Of a stretch of DNA of 62,282 nt, positions 42,149-49,378 are shown piece by piece (positions within the stretch are counted from its first letter, which is position 1; every line of letters begins with the position of its first letter). Under the pieces are notes generated by a model, which was given only the letters and a program-made list of their open reading frames with translations, ran no database searches and had not been told where the DNA came from. The position numbers and the translations under genes were made by a program. The stretch comes from Pseudomonadota bacterium (GTDB taxonomy: Bacteria; Pseudomonadota; Gammaproteobacteria; Burkholderiales; Casimicrobiaceae). The stretch lies in assembly GCA_009786025.1 (NCBI GenBank), contig WQUA01000008.1, positions 1 through 62,282 of the forward strand. Reading direction: 5' to 3'.

Positions 42149-42487
42149 ATGGAAACCATATCATTTAACGACTTCCTGAAAATCGAACTTCGGGTTGGGC
42201 GCATCATCAGTGCGTCTGTGTTCAAAGAAGCTCGCAAACCCGCCTATATTCTGCACGTTGACTTCGGCGCTGAACTTGGCATCAAGAAATCCAGCGCCCA
42301 AATCACGGCGCTTTACCAACCAGATGAGTTGGTAGGTAAGTGGGTTGTTGCAGTCGTTAATTTTCCACCCAAGCAGGTTGGGCCATTGATGTCAGAATGC
42401 CTGGTCACAGGTTTTCACAACGAGCACGGCGAGGTCGCTCTCTGTGTTCCCGACCGGCCGGTTCCCCTTGGCGCCAAGTTGCTGTAA
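42149..42487 (+). CDS. csaA: Cassette 20: CsaA-type tRNA-binding domain protein
   Basis: 112 residues, complete for the family. FNDFLKIELRVGRIISASVF is the EMAP-II/Trbp111 OB-fold start, followed by PAYILHVDFGAELGIKKSSAQ, VVAVVNFPPKQVGPLMSECL and LCVPDRPVPLGAKL, all diagnostic of CsaA. CsaA is a dimeric tRNA-binding protein with reported chaperone or secretion-related activity. It is normally a stand-alone chromosomal gene. Here it starts 11 bases after attC site 20 and is followed by site 21, so it is a cassette; a housekeeping-type protein as mobile cargo is noteworthy. Confidence 0.85.
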   Translation: METISFNDFLKIELRVGRIISASVFKEARKPAYILHVDFGAELGIKKSSAQITALYQPDELVGKWVVAVVNFPPKQVGPLMSECLVTGFHNEHGEVALCVPDRPVPLGAKLL

Positions 42488-42491
42488 CGCG

Positions 42492-42548
42492 GTCTAATAG
42501 GGCATTCAACCCAGGCGGTTTCGTCACCGCCCGATTTTGGCGTTAAAC
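42492..42548 (+). repeat. attC-like site 21
   Basis: 57 bases: left core GTCTAAT (42492-42498), inner arms GGCGGTTTCGTCACCGCC, right core GTTAAAC (42542-42548). Confidence 0.65.
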
Positions 42549-42555
42549 TGTTCGT

Positions 42556-42651
42556 ATGATCACATCAGCCTCGATCCACGAAGGAAGAAAACTTGAGCGC
42601 AAGACCGGGATGAAGCTCAACACAACCCCCGACGCGCTAAAACGCGCTGAT
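42556..42651 (+). CDS. Cassette 21: minimal cassette with a 31-codon frame
   Basis: Between the right cores of sites 21 and 22 lie only 120 bases. The single frame reads MITSASIHEGRKLERKTGMK and ends KRADstop inside attC site 22. It may encode a tiny basic peptide, or the cassette may be non-coding and act through RNA or by its promoter. No family can be assigned. Confidence 0.3.
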
Positions 42652-42668
42652 TAATTCAAGCGTCAGGC
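42615..42668 (+). repeat. attC-like site 22
   Basis: 54 bases: perfect left core GCTCAAC (42615-42621), block GCGCTAAAACGCGCTGATTAATTCAAGC, right core GTCAGGC (42662-42668). Confidence 0.75.
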
Positions 42669-42691
42669 TTCAACCGCCCCTTTCAGTAAAA

Positions 42692-43066
42692 ATGCTCAAA
42701 TATCAATACCACGACGCTTTGCTTGAAAGTATCGAGTTTGGCTCGGAGTAACAAGTCACCCTGATCTTCAGCCTGTACCCTCTTTTTTATCCCGACAAGG
42801 CCAGGGTATCCGTTCAGTTGAAAGGAATTTTCAATTTCATCCCTTTCAGCAAGTACCTGGCGCTCATATGTGCAGAAAGAGATAACAACGTTATCGATCC
42901 GCCCCTCGACACATGCGAGACATTTCACTCGGATTCAAAAATCCCTTCCTCCGAAAAATCGCTCTATTTCTTTATAAAGATTAATAATTTCGGATCGTTT
43001 CGCATCCATTGCAGAGAAGTGTCAGAAACGCTGCTCGCCTCCCAGGATGAAAACCCCGCCGTCTAG
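42692..43066 (+). pseudogene. Cassette 22: hypothetical protein gene with an internal TAA
   Basis: The ATG at 42692 opens LKYQYHDALLESIEFGSE, then meets TAA at 42749-42751, and the same frame goes on with QVTLIFSLYPLFYPDKARVS, VQLKGIFNFIPFSKYLALIC and a normal end at 43066. Without the stop the product would be a 124-residue beta-rich protein of the immunity type. There is no frameshift, so a single substitution or a recoded codon explains it. An internal start at 42818 would give 82 residues. It is the last gene of the array. Confidence 0.55.
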
Positions 43067-43097
43067 GATTTCGCTACAGCGTGGCTGGATGCCCCGA

Positions 43098-43988
43098 TTA
43101 CAATCCGAGCGCAGACAAATCCAGCTTGCCGTCGCGCATCGGCGGACACCAGAAATAGGCGCCCGTAACGGGTTTGGAAAAACCGAATATCGCGTCGGCG
43201 ATTCCATCGTCCAACCCCGCCATACGCCGTAACTGCACCTCAAACGCATCGAGCGATTTGCCGAAAGCGAGGAACAACAATCCGGCCTGCGCATCGCGCG
43301 CCCAGGGCATGGAACGACGCAATACAAATGCCGACGGCTCGAAGCTCTCCTGCGCCGTACGTTTGACGTGCGCCGACGCGGGCGCGTTTTTCAGTTCTTC
43401 ATTGTCGCGCAACCGCCTCCCGATGGCGTCGTCGCGCGCGGCGGGCGTCAACCGCTCAAAGGCATCGAAGTCATGCACCCACTGTTGCACGGCAGCAAAA
43501 CTCGCGCCGTCGCGCCCTTGCCCCTCGCCCTGCACCAGCGCAGCGGCAATTGCGGCATCGCCTACAGGGTTTTCTGTGCCGTCCTCATAGCCTGTGAGAT
43601 CGCGGCCCGAGCCGTATTGGAACGTATCGACCACGCTGTTTAGCACAAAAGCCGGCGCCAGCGCCTGTTCGATACGGCGCGCTGTCCACATCAAGCCGCC
43701 GCGGTCGGCGCTACGCAACCAGACCCACAACGCCAAAGGTGTAGTGGGCACAGGCGCGCCCGACCCCGCAACCGTCAGCGCCGGAAATTCGCGCAGCCCC
43801 GGTACGGTCTGACCCAACGCCTGCGCCAGTTGCGCCCCCAACCCAGCAACCACCGTATCGCCATCGACCAGCGGCATCAATGCAGTCAACGCAGAGCGTG
43901 TCTGTGCGGAGTGGGTCAGTGTGAAAAACAGATGTCGTCCGGCAGCGGGCAAGGGTTGCAGAATACCGGGTTGCGCGTTGAGTTTCAT
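43098..43988 (-). CDS. Dyp-type (YfeX-like) heme peroxidase
   Basis: 296 residues from the ATG at 43988, with another in-frame ATG at 44003. The GxxDG motif is intact as LTGYEDGTENPVGDAA near residue 140, which holds the distal aspartate, and SFEPSAFVLRRSMPWARDAQAGLLFLAFGKSL (in pieces) near 225-255 contains the conserved arginine and sheet of the family. Dyp peroxidases oxidise bulky substrates with H2O2, and YfeX relatives act on porphyrinogens in the cytosol. No signal peptide or encapsulin partner is visible. It points back at the cassette array and divides it from the immunity-like genes at 44.1-45.2 kb. Confidence 0.88.
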   Translation of the reverse strand: MKLNAQPGILQPLPAAGRHLFFTLTHSAQTRSALTALMPLVDGDTVVAGLGAQLAQALGQTVPGLREFPALTVAGSGAPVPTTPLALWVWLRSADRGGLMWTARRIEQALAPAFVLNSVVDTFQYGSGRDLTGYEDGTENPVGDAAIAAALVQGEGQGRDGASFAAVQQWVHDFDAFERLTPAARDDAIGRRLRDNEELKNAPASAHVKRTAQESFEPSAFVLRRSMPWARDAQAGLLFLAFGKSLDAFEVQLRRMAGLDDGIADAIFGFSKPVTGAYFWCPPMRDGKLDLSALGL

Positions 43989-44093
43989 GGTAAGAATAGG
44001 CATGAATGGGCACAGCCGTAAGGATAGCCTAAAATGGAAATTGAGGAACCCCTTTTCTGGGATTTTTATGTGTGTTGATAACAATACCTGCAC

Positions 44094-44315
44094 TTGGAGC
44101 TGATCGGCCCGAAGGGCAACGACGTGGCAATAACGCTCACCGCCAACGAGGCGATAGTGCTTTCTGCCTTTCTCCAGCGATTCAGCAACACGGGCAAACC
44201 CACGATTGAAGATCAAGCGGAGGAACGGGCGTCGTGTTTACCGGCTTATATCCGGAAGCCTTGCAGACAGTGCGAAATCGGCTGCGAGATGAAAAATAAC
44301 AGCATGTTCAGGTAA
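44094..44315 (+). CDS. Fragment of an uncharacterised small protein gene
   Basis: From a TTG at 44094 the frame reads ELIGPKGNDVAITLTANEAI then VLSAFLQRFSNTGKPTIEDQAEERA and loses structure near the end. The first 45 residues look like a genuine family start (small proteins with NEAIVLSAFL and DQAExRA), but the tail is cysteine-rich and unlike it, so the gene is probably frameshifted near 44235. It lacks a good start codon and ribosome site. Confidence 0.4.
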   Translation: MELIGPKGNDVAITLTANEAIVLSAFLQRFSNTGKPTIEDQAEERASCLPAYIRKPCRQCEIGCEMKNNSMFR

Positions 44316-44316
44316 G

Positions 44317-44372
44317 ATCCAAGGCCGCAATCCCCCTTATAATCTCCGACATGAAGCGCTGCTGTTTTTGAT
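44317..44372 (+). promoter_or_regulatory. Promoter-like sequence with TATAAT and a six-codon leader frame, copy 2
   Basis: ATCCAAGGCCGCAATCCCCC, TATAAT, then an ATG with six codons (MKRCCF) before TGA. It aligns closely with 31639-31695 at the opposite side of the array, including the TATAAT and the six-codon frame. The next real gene starts at 44414. Confidence 0.35.
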
Positions 44373-44413
44373 TGATCGGTAATACCCTACACCCCGAAAT
44401 AAACGTCTCTCCC

Positions 44414-44884
44414 ATGAAACGAAAACCAAAAGACAGGCTTCTAACCATCGGCGATGTCATCAAGACCCACCCCCGTGAGGGCTTTTGGGGTTGCGCCGTC
44501 GTCCTCAATACGCGCGGAAAAACTGGGCAATTCAACCCCTTCTGCCTCATTGGGATTACGCCCCTGGTTTTTCAGTACGACTACGGGTGGGGCGACATTG
44601 CTGAGAGGCCACTATCTGTTCTTGAGTTTGACCGTGGTGTCGAGCTATCTCCTGACCTATATTTCACCCGTCGCGAAACCTGTATCGGTATTTACGACGC
44701 ACGGCCGCACCCAGACCTTCCGGTTATCGGTTGCGTTGATCCCTCAAGCGTTTTTATTGGGCCTCTTGACTTTGATCAGATCGGCGATGGCGCCGAAGGA
44801 AAATGGCCTTTGTGCGGTTGTATCACAGCAAACTTAGGTTATGAAGCAATTCTCGTTTGGAACAAAAAACACAGCGTCGCCTAG
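44414..44884 (+). CDS. Imm26-like immunity protein
   Basis: 156 residues from the ATG at 44414. LLTIGDVIKTHPREGFWGCAVVLN opens with the GDVxxxPxxxGxxGxxxVL pattern of the Imm26 family (beta-rich immunity proteins of polymorphic toxin loci), followed by FCLIGITPLVFQYDYGWGDI. The C-terminus reads SVFIGPLDFDQIGDGAEG. Family call from pattern memory, moderately sure. It is on the same strand as the cassette genes, but no good attC site borders it, so it may be a fixed former cassette. Confidence 0.6.
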   Translation: MKRKPKDRLLTIGDVIKTHPREGFWGCAVVLNTRGKTGQFNPFCLIGITPLVFQYDYGWGDIAERPLSVLEFDRGVELSPDLYFTRRETCIGIYDARPHPDLPVIGCVDPSSVFIGPLDFDQIGDGAEGKWPLCGCITANLGYEAILVWNKKHSVA

Positions 44885-44948
44885 CCGAGCGCACCTTGCG
44901 TTCAAAACGAAGGATTCCGCTACTGCCGAATTTTAGCGTTCCCGCCTT

Positions 44949-45245
44949 ATGAGCATTCTTCTCATCATTGTCCTGGCTAAACTTAATGATCGCTTTAGAA
45001 GGCCCTGGCTTTTCGCAGCAGGCTACGTTGTGGCTGGCCTGCTCTTAGAGTTACTGACATCAACCAGCGTAAATTTCGGATCCATATTTCTCTCGGCAGG
45101 ACTTTCATTCGCCGGCGTCGGCTTGCTCTTCACCTTATTACTTCGCTTTGAAGACAACTTGCCTATATGGCTGGTAACTCTTGGAGCAGGTCTATTCGTA
45201 TTATGTGGCGGTCCTTGGCTCTTTTATCTGTGGCTCCAGCAATAA
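44949..45245 (+). CDS. Small three-helix membrane protein
   Basis: 98 residues with three hydrophobic segments: LFAAGYVVAGLLLELLTS, FGSIFLSAGLSFAGVGLLFTLLL and WLVTLGAGLFVLCGGPWLFYLWL. The loop RFEDNLPI is acidic. No family is recognised. It follows the Imm26-like gene by 64 bases with a TTTTAGC-GTTCCCG remnant between them that may be a worn attC end. A membrane-protecting immunity role is possible but unproven. Confidence 0.6.
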   Translation: MSILLIIVLAKLNDRFRRPWLFAAGYVVAGLLLELLTSTSVNFGSIFLSAGLSFAGVGLLFTLLLRFEDNLPIWLVTLGAGLFVLCGGPWLFYLWLQQ

Positions 45246-45385
45246 CCTTTAATATGCACCCGGCCTCGGTTCCCTCTGGCTGACCATCACACGATAAGAA
45301 CGCGCCGCCCACGTAATCGGAATAAGCATCAAAACCGCAACATTGCGACTTGTGCCCCCCCTTTTTTCCTTTTGAGCTTCCCCCA

Positions 45386-45422
45386 GAAATGAACAGGGGC
45401 AGGTTTGAAACCCGCCCCTGCA
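45386..45422. repeat. GGGGCAGGTTTGAAACCCGCCCC repeat
   Basis: A single copy of the inverted-repeat module also found at 1924, 7962 and 61081. The rest of the 230-base gap between the membrane gene and the Ric gene shows nothing further. Confidence 0.6.
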
Positions 45423-45477
45423 TGAGTTTAGAAAGAACGGTCGGAAGAAAACGTGTGCCCGCCCCGCCGCTCCGGAA

Positions 45478-46215
45478 TCAGGAAGTTAGCGCCTGCTCGA
45501 TGGCGATACTCTCCGGAAAGAGAATGTTGTTCTCTATGTGGATGTGGCGATGGACATCGTCTTCAAGCTCGGCCAGTTTGGCGTAAAGCACTTTGTAGGT
45601 ATTGCAGGCGTCAGCCGGTGGCGTGTAGTTATTCGACAAACGTCGCAGAGTACGCAACAATTCGCCGGCATCATCGTGCTCGTGTTCCATCATCCGAATC
45701 GGATTTGCCACGGTGCCGAACGGCGGCGGCGCAATGATCTCCCCTTCGACTTGGGCATGTCCCAGCCGGCGCATGTAAGGAAAGAGGATGTGTTCTTCTT
45801 TCGGCAAGTGCGCCAGCAGTTCGTCTTTTAATGCGCGAAACACAGACAGGATTTCGATATTTTCGGGGTGGTTCTCGCCATGTACGCGGGCGACTTTGGT
45901 AGCGAATTCTTCGATGATCGGCAGCGTTTCGTAAAGGTACGCGTGATGGCTGTTTTCGACGTAATCGGCAAGCGCCGCCAACGGCCAGCGGTCAAAGCGT
46001 TCGACCCGCCCTGCCGGCGACATGTCAACACGAGCAAGCTCCGCTTGCAGGGCTTCGTAATCAACCTGATTTTTCTCACAGGCGCGGCGTACCGATTGTT
46101 TGCCGCCGCAACAAAAGTCGAGGCCGAAGGCTTTGAATACCTCGGCTTTGCGGTAATCGTGGGCGACCAATTCGCCGATGGTCGGCTCGGTGGAAGATGA
46201 TGTGGAGAAGGTCAT
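45478..46215 (-). CDS. ytfE: Iron-sulfur cluster repair di-iron protein (Ric/YtfE/ScdA)
   Basis: Repairs Fe-S clusters damaged by nitric oxide or peroxide, through a hemerythrin-like di-iron centre. 245 residues. The N-terminal DUF542/ScdA domain has ELVAHDYRKAEVFKAFGLDFCCGG (shown in part) with the paired cysteines. The hemerythrin part has metal-ligand histidines and glutamates in NSHHAYLYETLP, LPKEEHILFPYM, MMEHEHDDAGELL and VHRHIHIENNILFPE. It is monocistronic. A TGTTTAAACA palindrome lies 13 bases before the start and a TACAAT -10-like hexamer just upstream, so NO- or oxygen-responsive control is plausible, but no clear NsrR site is seen. Confidence 0.92.
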   Translation of the reverse strand: MTFSTSSSTEPTIGELVAHDYRKAEVFKAFGLDFCCGGKQSVRRACEKNQVDYEALQAELARVDMSPAGRVERFDRWPLAALADYVENSHHAYLYETLPIIEEFATKVARVHGENHPENIEILSVFRALKDELLAHLPKEEHILFPYMRRLGHAQVEGEIIAPPPFGTVANPIRMMEHEHDDAGELLRTLRRLSNNYTPPADACNTYKVLYAKLAELEDDVHRHIHIENNILFPESIAIEQALTS

Positions 46216-46227
46216 AAAAATCTCGAA

Positions 46228-46237
46228 TGTTTAAACA
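46228..46237. promoter_or_regulatory. TGTTTAAACA palindrome in the Ric gene leader
   Basis: A perfect 10-base palindrome between a TACAAT -10-like hexamer and the start codon on the minus strand. It could be an operator, but it does not match the NsrR or FNR consensus well. Confidence 0.3.
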
Positions 46238-46352
46238 AGTATTTATTGTACCCTTTAATTGGCGAAAAAGCCATACCGCTGCTTTCGGTAAGCGGCGAAA
46301 GCTCCAAAATAATGCCCCAGCAATGAAATAATGCAGGGCCATGATCGCGCGA

Positions 46353-46955
46353 TCACGCCAGCAACGTCTCTGGACTCAACACCATTTGCCGCAGTTCCTG
46401 CTCAGTCGGCGGGTGCATCGGGTCGAACGAGATGTAACGCACATGCGCCGTTTGCAGGGCAAGTCTTTTGGCTTGATGCAGACGCGTCAGGCGTTCGTCA
46501 GCGGCGATGGCCGGATTTTCGAGATCAATCGCGGCGATGATGACCATATCACCGTCGCAAACAACAAAACTTACATCGAGATAAGCGATACGACGAAACG
46601 CCTCCAGCCACTTTTCATCCTCTCCTTCCGCCGTTAACTGAAAAAGGTCGAGCAGACGAACATGCGCCAGAACTTCGTGCTGCGGCACCGCTTTTTTCAA
46701 ATGGTGAAAGGCGATGGTTTCGATTTTGCTCAAGAAACGCGGCTTCAATGTGTAAAAGCCGGGCTGTTCGGCGGACGACAGCAGCCGCACGGTCTCGCCC
46801 TCGGTCCAACCGGGCAACGATACCGTATCGGCGCCCATCAGCGACTGCATTTTTTCCATCTGCCTGGCGCGACGGACAAAACCGATGGTCGTAACCACCG
46901 CAAACGCCACTAGCGCCAACACAAAAATCCACGCTCCGACGCCGATATCCCCCAT
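46353..46955 (-). CDS. Single-pass membrane protein with a DUF2726 domain
   Basis: 200 residues from the ATG at 46955, which has GGAGG upstream. One N-terminal membrane helix (IFVLALVAFAVVTTIGFV) is followed by a basic linker and a cytosolic alpha-beta domain: FLSKIETIAFHHLKKAVPQH, EVLAHVRLLDLFQL and FVVCDGDMVIIAAIDLENP. That pattern (FLSxxExxFxxxLxxAxP, D-G-x-P-xxAIEL) is DUF2726, a PD-(D/E)XK-like fold of unknown role, sometimes tied to nucleic acids. Not in an operon. Confidence 0.8.
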   Translation of the reverse strand: MGDIGVGAWIFVLALVAFAVVTTIGFVRRARQMEKMQSLMGADTVSLPGWTEGETVRLLSSAEQPGFYTLKPRFLSKIETIAFHHLKKAVPQHEVLAHVRLLDLFQLTAEGEDEKWLEAFRRIAYLDVSFVVCDGDMVIIAAIDLENPAIAADERLTRLHQAKRLALQTAHVRYISFDPMHPPTEQELRQMVLSPETLLA

Positions 46956-47110
46956 ACCGCCTCCGTTTGCCGTTGAAAAGCACTCCATTAATGCTTGGAA
47001 TAATTTTAATCCGTTTTATGCCAAACACAAACATTTTGTCAGACCATCACCTTCATTTAAAGTTCAACTGTTGCTTTCTCTTACGATCCCCTATACTTGC
47101 TTCTTTCGTG

Positions 47111-47268
47111 AGGTGCCCTGCGTCGTTCGACTTCCAGGGTGAAACGGGAACGCGGTCAAAGCCGCGGCTGCCCCCGCAACGGTAAGACGGTGTGGGCGAT
47201 TCATCAGGCCACTGCGCTACGGCGTGGGAAGGCGAATCGTCAAAACCGGCAAGCCCGGAGACCGGCCT
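47111..47268 (+). promoter_or_regulatory. Cobalamin riboswitch
   Basis: The conserved parts appear in order: GAGGTGCCCTGCG start, GGGTGAAACGGGAACGCGGT near 47138, GCTGCCCCCGCAACGGTAA near 47167, the B12 box GCCACTGCG...TGGGAAGGCG at 47208-47234, and AAGCCCGGAGACCGGC closing the fold. It is an adenosylcobalamin-type aptamer upstream of a BtuB-type receptor, so uptake is shut off when B12 is sufficient. Confidence 0.93.
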
Positions 47269-47341
47269 CATAGAACAGTGATCGTTGCGATGCGGAGGGC
47301 GTCGCCGAAGACTCAGGGCCGCGCTTTGTTGCACTTTGGCT

Positions 47342-47363
47342 GCCGCCTTAAAGCGGCTGTTTT
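47342..47363 (+). terminator. Terminator-like hairpin in the btuB leader
   Basis: GCCGC-CTTAAA-GCGGC followed by TGTTTT lies between the aptamer and the gene. It could be the expression platform of the riboswitch. The stem is short, so translation control is also possible. Confidence 0.4.
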
Positions 47364-47449
47364 AAGGTTGCCTGCTATTCGCGCAACCCTGATCTACGAC
47401 TCCTCCGGTAGTACAACGATAAAACCATTTGCTTTGTTTGGAGGAGTCG

Positions 47450-49378
47450 ATGTTCGTTTCGTTTGTTACCCCCTTTCCGTGGACGCCGGCTCGCGTTTTT
47501 CATCGTTGGCATTCAAACCTGGCAACCGCCGCCATCACAGGGCTGTTGTTTTCTTCTCTCACATGGGCGCAAGCTTCTCTCTCCCCCGTATCGGACGCCG
47601 AAGAGCCGTTGACGATCGTGATCACCACATCCCGAACGCCCATTCCGTTTGAGGACGCGCTTGCCGATCTTACGGTGATCAACGAAAAAGCCATCACCGA
47701 AAGCGGCGCTGCTTCGCTTCCCGATCTGCTGTCGCGCCAGCCCGGTATTGAAATTGCCCGCTACGGTGGCTCCGGCGCTGCCGCCGGCCTCTTTTTGCGT
47801 GGCGCCAACAGCGGTCACACATTGGTATTGATCGACGGCGTGCGCACCGCTTCGCTGTCCACTGGAACGTCTTCTCTTGAAGCCATTCCGCTGGCCGCAA
47901 TCGAGCGCATCGAAATTCTGCGCGGCGCTGCCTCGATGTTGTACGGGGCCGACGCACTGGGTGGCGTTATTCAGATTTTCACCAAAAAGGCGTCATCAAA
48001 GCCGTTATCGCTGGCCGCCGAGGTCGCCTGCGGCACTTACCATGCTTGCACCGGCAACACCCAAGTATCCGGAATACACGGCCTCTTTCGCTGGGCTGTC
48101 GGCGCCGGCGCTGAGTACAGCCGCGGTTTCAACGCCATCACGAACCCTGATAATTTCAGCTACAACCCAGATCGCGACGGCTATCGCAACGACCATCAAC
48201 ACGCTTTGCTGGAGTTCGTTCCCAATAACGATCATCGCATCACCTTTGCTTACTTGCGCGACGCGATGGACGCACAAATCGACATGAGCCCCACCGACGA
48301 CGACCGCACCCGAACGCAATTCTCCCAGACCCGGCTTGCCGGCTCGCACCGGTTGTCCGGCCTCTGGCAAGCCCGGTGGCAGCTTTCGGAAATGCTCAAT
48401 GATTCACGGACATTGAGTTTCGGCGATACTTACCGCTACCGCTCGCGCGAACGTCAATACCTCTGGCAAAACGAAATCGATCTCACCACATGGGCCACCG
48501 GCAGTTCGTTGCTGCTTGCGCTCGAACGCGATGAACAGCGCCTTGACGGCACCACCGATTACGATGTGAACACACGCAACACCGATTCCGCCACCGGCAG
48601 TTACCGCTGGCGATACGACGATCACTCTCTGCAACTGTCCGGCCGCTACGATCATTCCTCTCAATACGGCGGCGAAACCAACGGCGGCGCAAGCTATGGC
48701 TATCGTCTCGCGCCCAACTGGCAACTGACCACCGGTATCGCCACTGCGTTCAAAGCGCCGACGTTTAACGATCTTTATTTTCCCGGTTATTCCAACCCCG
48801 ACCTTGTACCGGAAAAAAGCCGCACCATCGAGGCCGGTCTGCGCCATACTGTCGCTCTGGGTGCGCTGCGCGGCGAATGGCGCGTGACCGCCTGGGATAA
48901 TCGCGTTCGCAATTTGATCGTTTATACCTGCCATAACGCTGGCGTGTGCCGCCCCGAAAACGTTGATCGCGCGCAACTGCGCGGTGTCACCCTGGCTGCC
49001 GATTTCGATTTTTACGGCTTCGGGTTGACCGGGTCGATCGACCGGCAATCGCCGAAGAACGAAGAGACCGGTCGCTGGCTGCCGCGCCGCGCCCAAACGC
49101 ATGGCAGCGTCGCTGTCAGCAAGACCGCCGGCGTGTTTTACAACGCCATCCATTTTGTCGCCAGCGGTGGTCGCTACGACGATGCTGCCAACACTGTGCG
49201 CCTCGGCGGCTACGGCGTCGTCAACCTCGTGACCGAATGGACGCCAACGTTCGCCGATAGCGCCGCGCTGACTTGGTTTGCTCGCGTCAACAACGTCTTC
49301 AACAAGAATTACCAGCTCGCCGCTGACTTCGCCACCGGCGGCATTCAACTTATGACTGGAGTTCGCGGGCGATGGTAG
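47450..49378 (+). CDS. btuB: TonB-dependent outer-membrane receptor, BtuB-type vitamin B12 receptor
   Basis: 642 residues from the ATG at 47450, which has GGAGGAG upstream. A signal peptide region (ATAAITGLLFSSLTWAQA) is followed by a TonB-box-like TIVITTSRTP, the plug domain (SLPDLLSRQPGIEIARYGG, LVLIDGVRTASLS, IERIEILRGAASMLYGADALGGVIQIF in pieces) and a 22-strand barrel ending in MTGVRGRW with a terminal aromatic. Ligand assignment rests on the upstream cobalamin riboswitch. No BtuCD or BtuF gene is adjacent, so it is a lone riboswitch-controlled receptor. Confidence 0.93.
   Translation: MFVSFVTPFPWTPARVFHRWHSNLATAAITGLLFSSLTWAQASLSPVSDAEEPLTIVITTSRTPIPFEDALADLTVINEKAITESGAASLPDLLSRQPGIEIARYGGSGAAAGLFLRGANSGHTLVLIDGVRTASLSTGTSSLEAIPLAAIERIEILRGAASMLYGADALGGVIQIFTKKASSKPLSLAAEVACGTYHACTGNTQVSGIHGLFRWAVGAGAEYSRGFNAITNPDNFSYNPDRDGYRNDHQHALLEFVPNNDHRITFAYLRDAMDAQIDMSPTDDDRTRTQFSQTRLAGSHRLSGLWQARWQLSEMLNDSRTLSFGDTYRYRSRERQYLWQNEIDLTTWATGSSLLLALERDEQRLDGTTDYDVNTRNTDSATGSYRWRYDDHSLQLSGRYDHSSQYGGETNGGASYGYRLAPNWQLTTGIATAFKAPTFNDLYFPGYSNPDLVPEKSRTIEAGLRHTVALGALRGEWRVTAWDNRVRNLIVYTCHNAGVCRPENVDRAQLRGVTLAADFDFYGFGLTGSIDRQSPKNEETGRWLPRRAQTHGSVAVSKTAGVFYNAIHFVASGGRYDDAANTVRLGGYGVVNLVTEWTPTFADSAALTWFARVNNVFNKNYQLAADFATGGIQLMTGVRGRW

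Larger units (their letters stand above)
31736..43070 (+). mobile_element. Integron cassette array without an integrase (CALIN-like)
   Basis: About twenty short plus-strand genes, most separated by attC-like sites with a left core near RYYYAAC, a right core near GTTRRRY and a shared internal block resembling GCTAAAGCGCGCCGGTTAATTCAAGC. Several stop codons lie inside the left core (GTCTGAC, GCTAAC, CCTAAC), as is usual for cassettes. All sites point the same way, which places the attI end at the left beside rplM. No tyrosine recombinase gene of IntI type is present anywhere in the window, so the array is either orphaned or served in trans. The uniform sites argue for a chromosomal integron of one lineage rather than a mosaic mobile integron. 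Confidence 0.8.

Noticed and set aside
31350-45250. Integron integrase gene
   Set aside because: No frame of about 320 codons with tyrosine-recombinase motifs exists in or near the array on either strand.
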